From positions 1 through 22,651 of the forward strand of contig JAWOIO010000142.1 in NCBI GenBank assembly GCA_046484625.1: 22,651 bases of DNA. The letters run 5' to 3'. Origin of the DNA: DASUAO01 sp046484625 (GTDB lineage Bacteria > Actinomycetota > Acidimicrobiia > IMCC26256 > PALSA-555). The translations under genes and the position numbers were made by a program. The number at the start of each line of letters is the position of its first letter. Position 1 is the stretch's first letter. Under the pieces are notes generated by a model. It was not told the origin of the DNA. It saw nothing but the letters and a program-made list of their open reading frames with translations, and searched no databases. Below are positions 22,000-22,651 of the stretch, in pieces.

Positions 22000-22651
22000 A
22001 TGGACGCCGCCCTGGTCGAGCGCCTCGAGCGTGAGATGGCCTACGAGGCGAGCCGAGACGCGCCGCCGCCCGACTTCCCGCCGCTCGCCGACCTCCCACT
22101 GACGCGCTACACCGACGAGCACTTCTACGAGCTCGAGCTCGAGCACCTCTGGTCGCGCGCGTGGCTCTTCGCGGTGCACGCGTCCGAGCTCGCGGAGCCG
22201 GGCGACTTCCGCGTCATCGACATGGTCGGCGCTCCGCTCTTGTTCGTGCGCGGCGACGACGGCGAGATCCGCGCGTTCTACAACTCGTGTCGCCATCGCG
22301 GCGCGCCGGTCGTGCGCGACGACGGTGGCAACGCGCGCCTGCTCACGTGTCAGTACCACTCCTGGACGTACGACCTCTCGGGCAACCTCGTCCAGGTGCC
22401 CGACGAGCGGGACTTCGTCGGGCTCTGCCGGGAGGAGCGCGGGCTCGTCCCGGTTCGCTGCGAGGCGTGGGGCGACTTCGTGTTCGTGAGCCGAGATCCC
22501 GACGCGGTCCCGTTGCTCGAGTGGCTGGCACCCATCCCCGACCAGCTCCCCGAGCTGGTGCGCCAGCCGTGGCGCTGCATCGGTCGCACGGAGTCGATCG
22601 TCGCGTGCAACTGGAAGGTCACCGCGGAGGCGTTCCTCGAGGTGTACCACC
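22000..22651 (+). CDS. Rieske non-heme iron oxygenase, alpha subunit, 5' part cut by window end
   Basis: The first 217 residues are visible from ATG 22000, with a GAGGAGA ribosome site about 6 bases upstream. The Rieske [2Fe-2S] site is Cys97-x-His99 and Cys117-x2-His120 (CRHRG, CQYHSW). The catalytic domain begins with CNWKVTAEAFLEVYH, placing Glu214 three before the first iron ligand His217. The second His and the carboxylate ligand lie beyond the window. It is only distantly like the Rieske protein at 7862-9250: the flanking sequence and N-termini differ. It would hydroxylate or demethylate a substrate with O2 and electrons from a reductase; whether that reductase follows is outside the window. 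Confidence 0.94.
   Translation, partial: MDAALVERLEREMAYEASRDAPPPDFPPLADLPLTRYTDEHFYELELEHLWSRAWLFAVHASELAEPGDFRVIDMVGAPLLFVRGDDGEIRAFYNSCRHRGAPVVRDDGGNARLLTCQYHSWTYDLSGNLVQVPDERDFVGLCREERGLVPVRCEAWGDFVFVSRDPDAVPLLEWLAPIPDQLPELVRQPWRCIGRTESIVACNWKVTAEAFLEVYH

Noticed and set aside
1..22651. CRISPR arrays, insertion sequences, phage or toxin-antitoxin systems, tRNA genes
   Set aside because: No regularly spaced repeats, transposase or integrase motifs, cloverleaf-like segments or small paired toxin genes were seen.
1..22651. Assignment to the known cholesterol (KstR) regulon
   Set aside because: The palindromes found do not look like the KstR-type AAC..GTT motif, and no characteristic steroid ring-degradation genes such as meta-cleavage dioxygenase are present.

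Overview
The window is a gene-dense stretch of very GC-rich DNA with a strong G/C bias at third codon positions, frequent GTG starts and 4-bp ATGA/GTGA gene overlaps. Together with a probable F420-dependent luciferase-like enzyme, many FadD/FadE/SDR-type genes and a TetR regulator, this points to an actinobacterium. The class Acidimicrobiia is a reasonable guess, but no marker gene in the window proves it. I see no rRNA, tRNA, CRISPR array, insertion sequence, phage gene or origin.

Layout. (1) 2-1776, + strand: the 3' part of a short-chain dehydrogenase (SDR), then a cytochrome P450. (2) 1780-4715, - strand: an acyl-CoA dehydrogenase, an SDR and a ThuA-like protein. (3) 4760-6328, + strand: an acyl-CoA synthetase, divergent from the acyl-CoA dehydrogenase across a 44-bp gap that holds a small palindrome. 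(4) 6332-9250, - strand: a Rieske oxygenase alpha subunit, an enoyl-CoA hydratase/isomerase-family protein and a TetR regulator, in that transcription order. (5) 9251-9387: a divergent control region with a perfect 15+4+15 bp inverted repeat. (6) 9388-16382, + strand: a branched-chain-type ABC importer (binding protein, fused LivH-LivM permease, LivG, LivF), a split-barrel flavin/F420 protein and a second acyl-CoA synthetase. (7) 16386-19725, - strand: an SDR, a molybdopterin oxidoreductase with an N-terminal 4Fe-4S motif and an ABM-type small monooxygenase-like protein, all overlapping. (8) 19771-22651, + strand: a SnoaL-like protein, an LLM-class oxidoreductase, a second SnoaL-like protein, a NIPSNAP-like protein and the 5' part of a second Rieske oxygenase cut by the window edge.

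How the genes may work together. The set reads as a catabolic island for an organic acid or a ring compound that becomes a CoA thioester. It has import (ABC), CoA activation (two synthetases), dehydrogenation and hydration (acyl-CoA dehydrogenase, hydratase family, SDRs) and oxygenation (P450, two Rieske proteins), plus accessory redox and cyclase-like small proteins. No thiolase, Rieske reductase/ferredoxin or beta subunit, or P450 redox partner is inside the window, so the pathway is incomplete here and the substrate cannot be read from sequence. Two classes of palindromic operator-like sites suggest at least two regulators: CTAACC...GGTTAG at the importer/Rieske control region, probably read by the TetR encoded here, and ATTGACCGRTCA at two distant promoters.

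Every stretch is accounted for. The longest non-coding gaps are 137 bp (9251-9387) and 104 bp (3319-3422); no gene-free stretch exceeds 300 bp.
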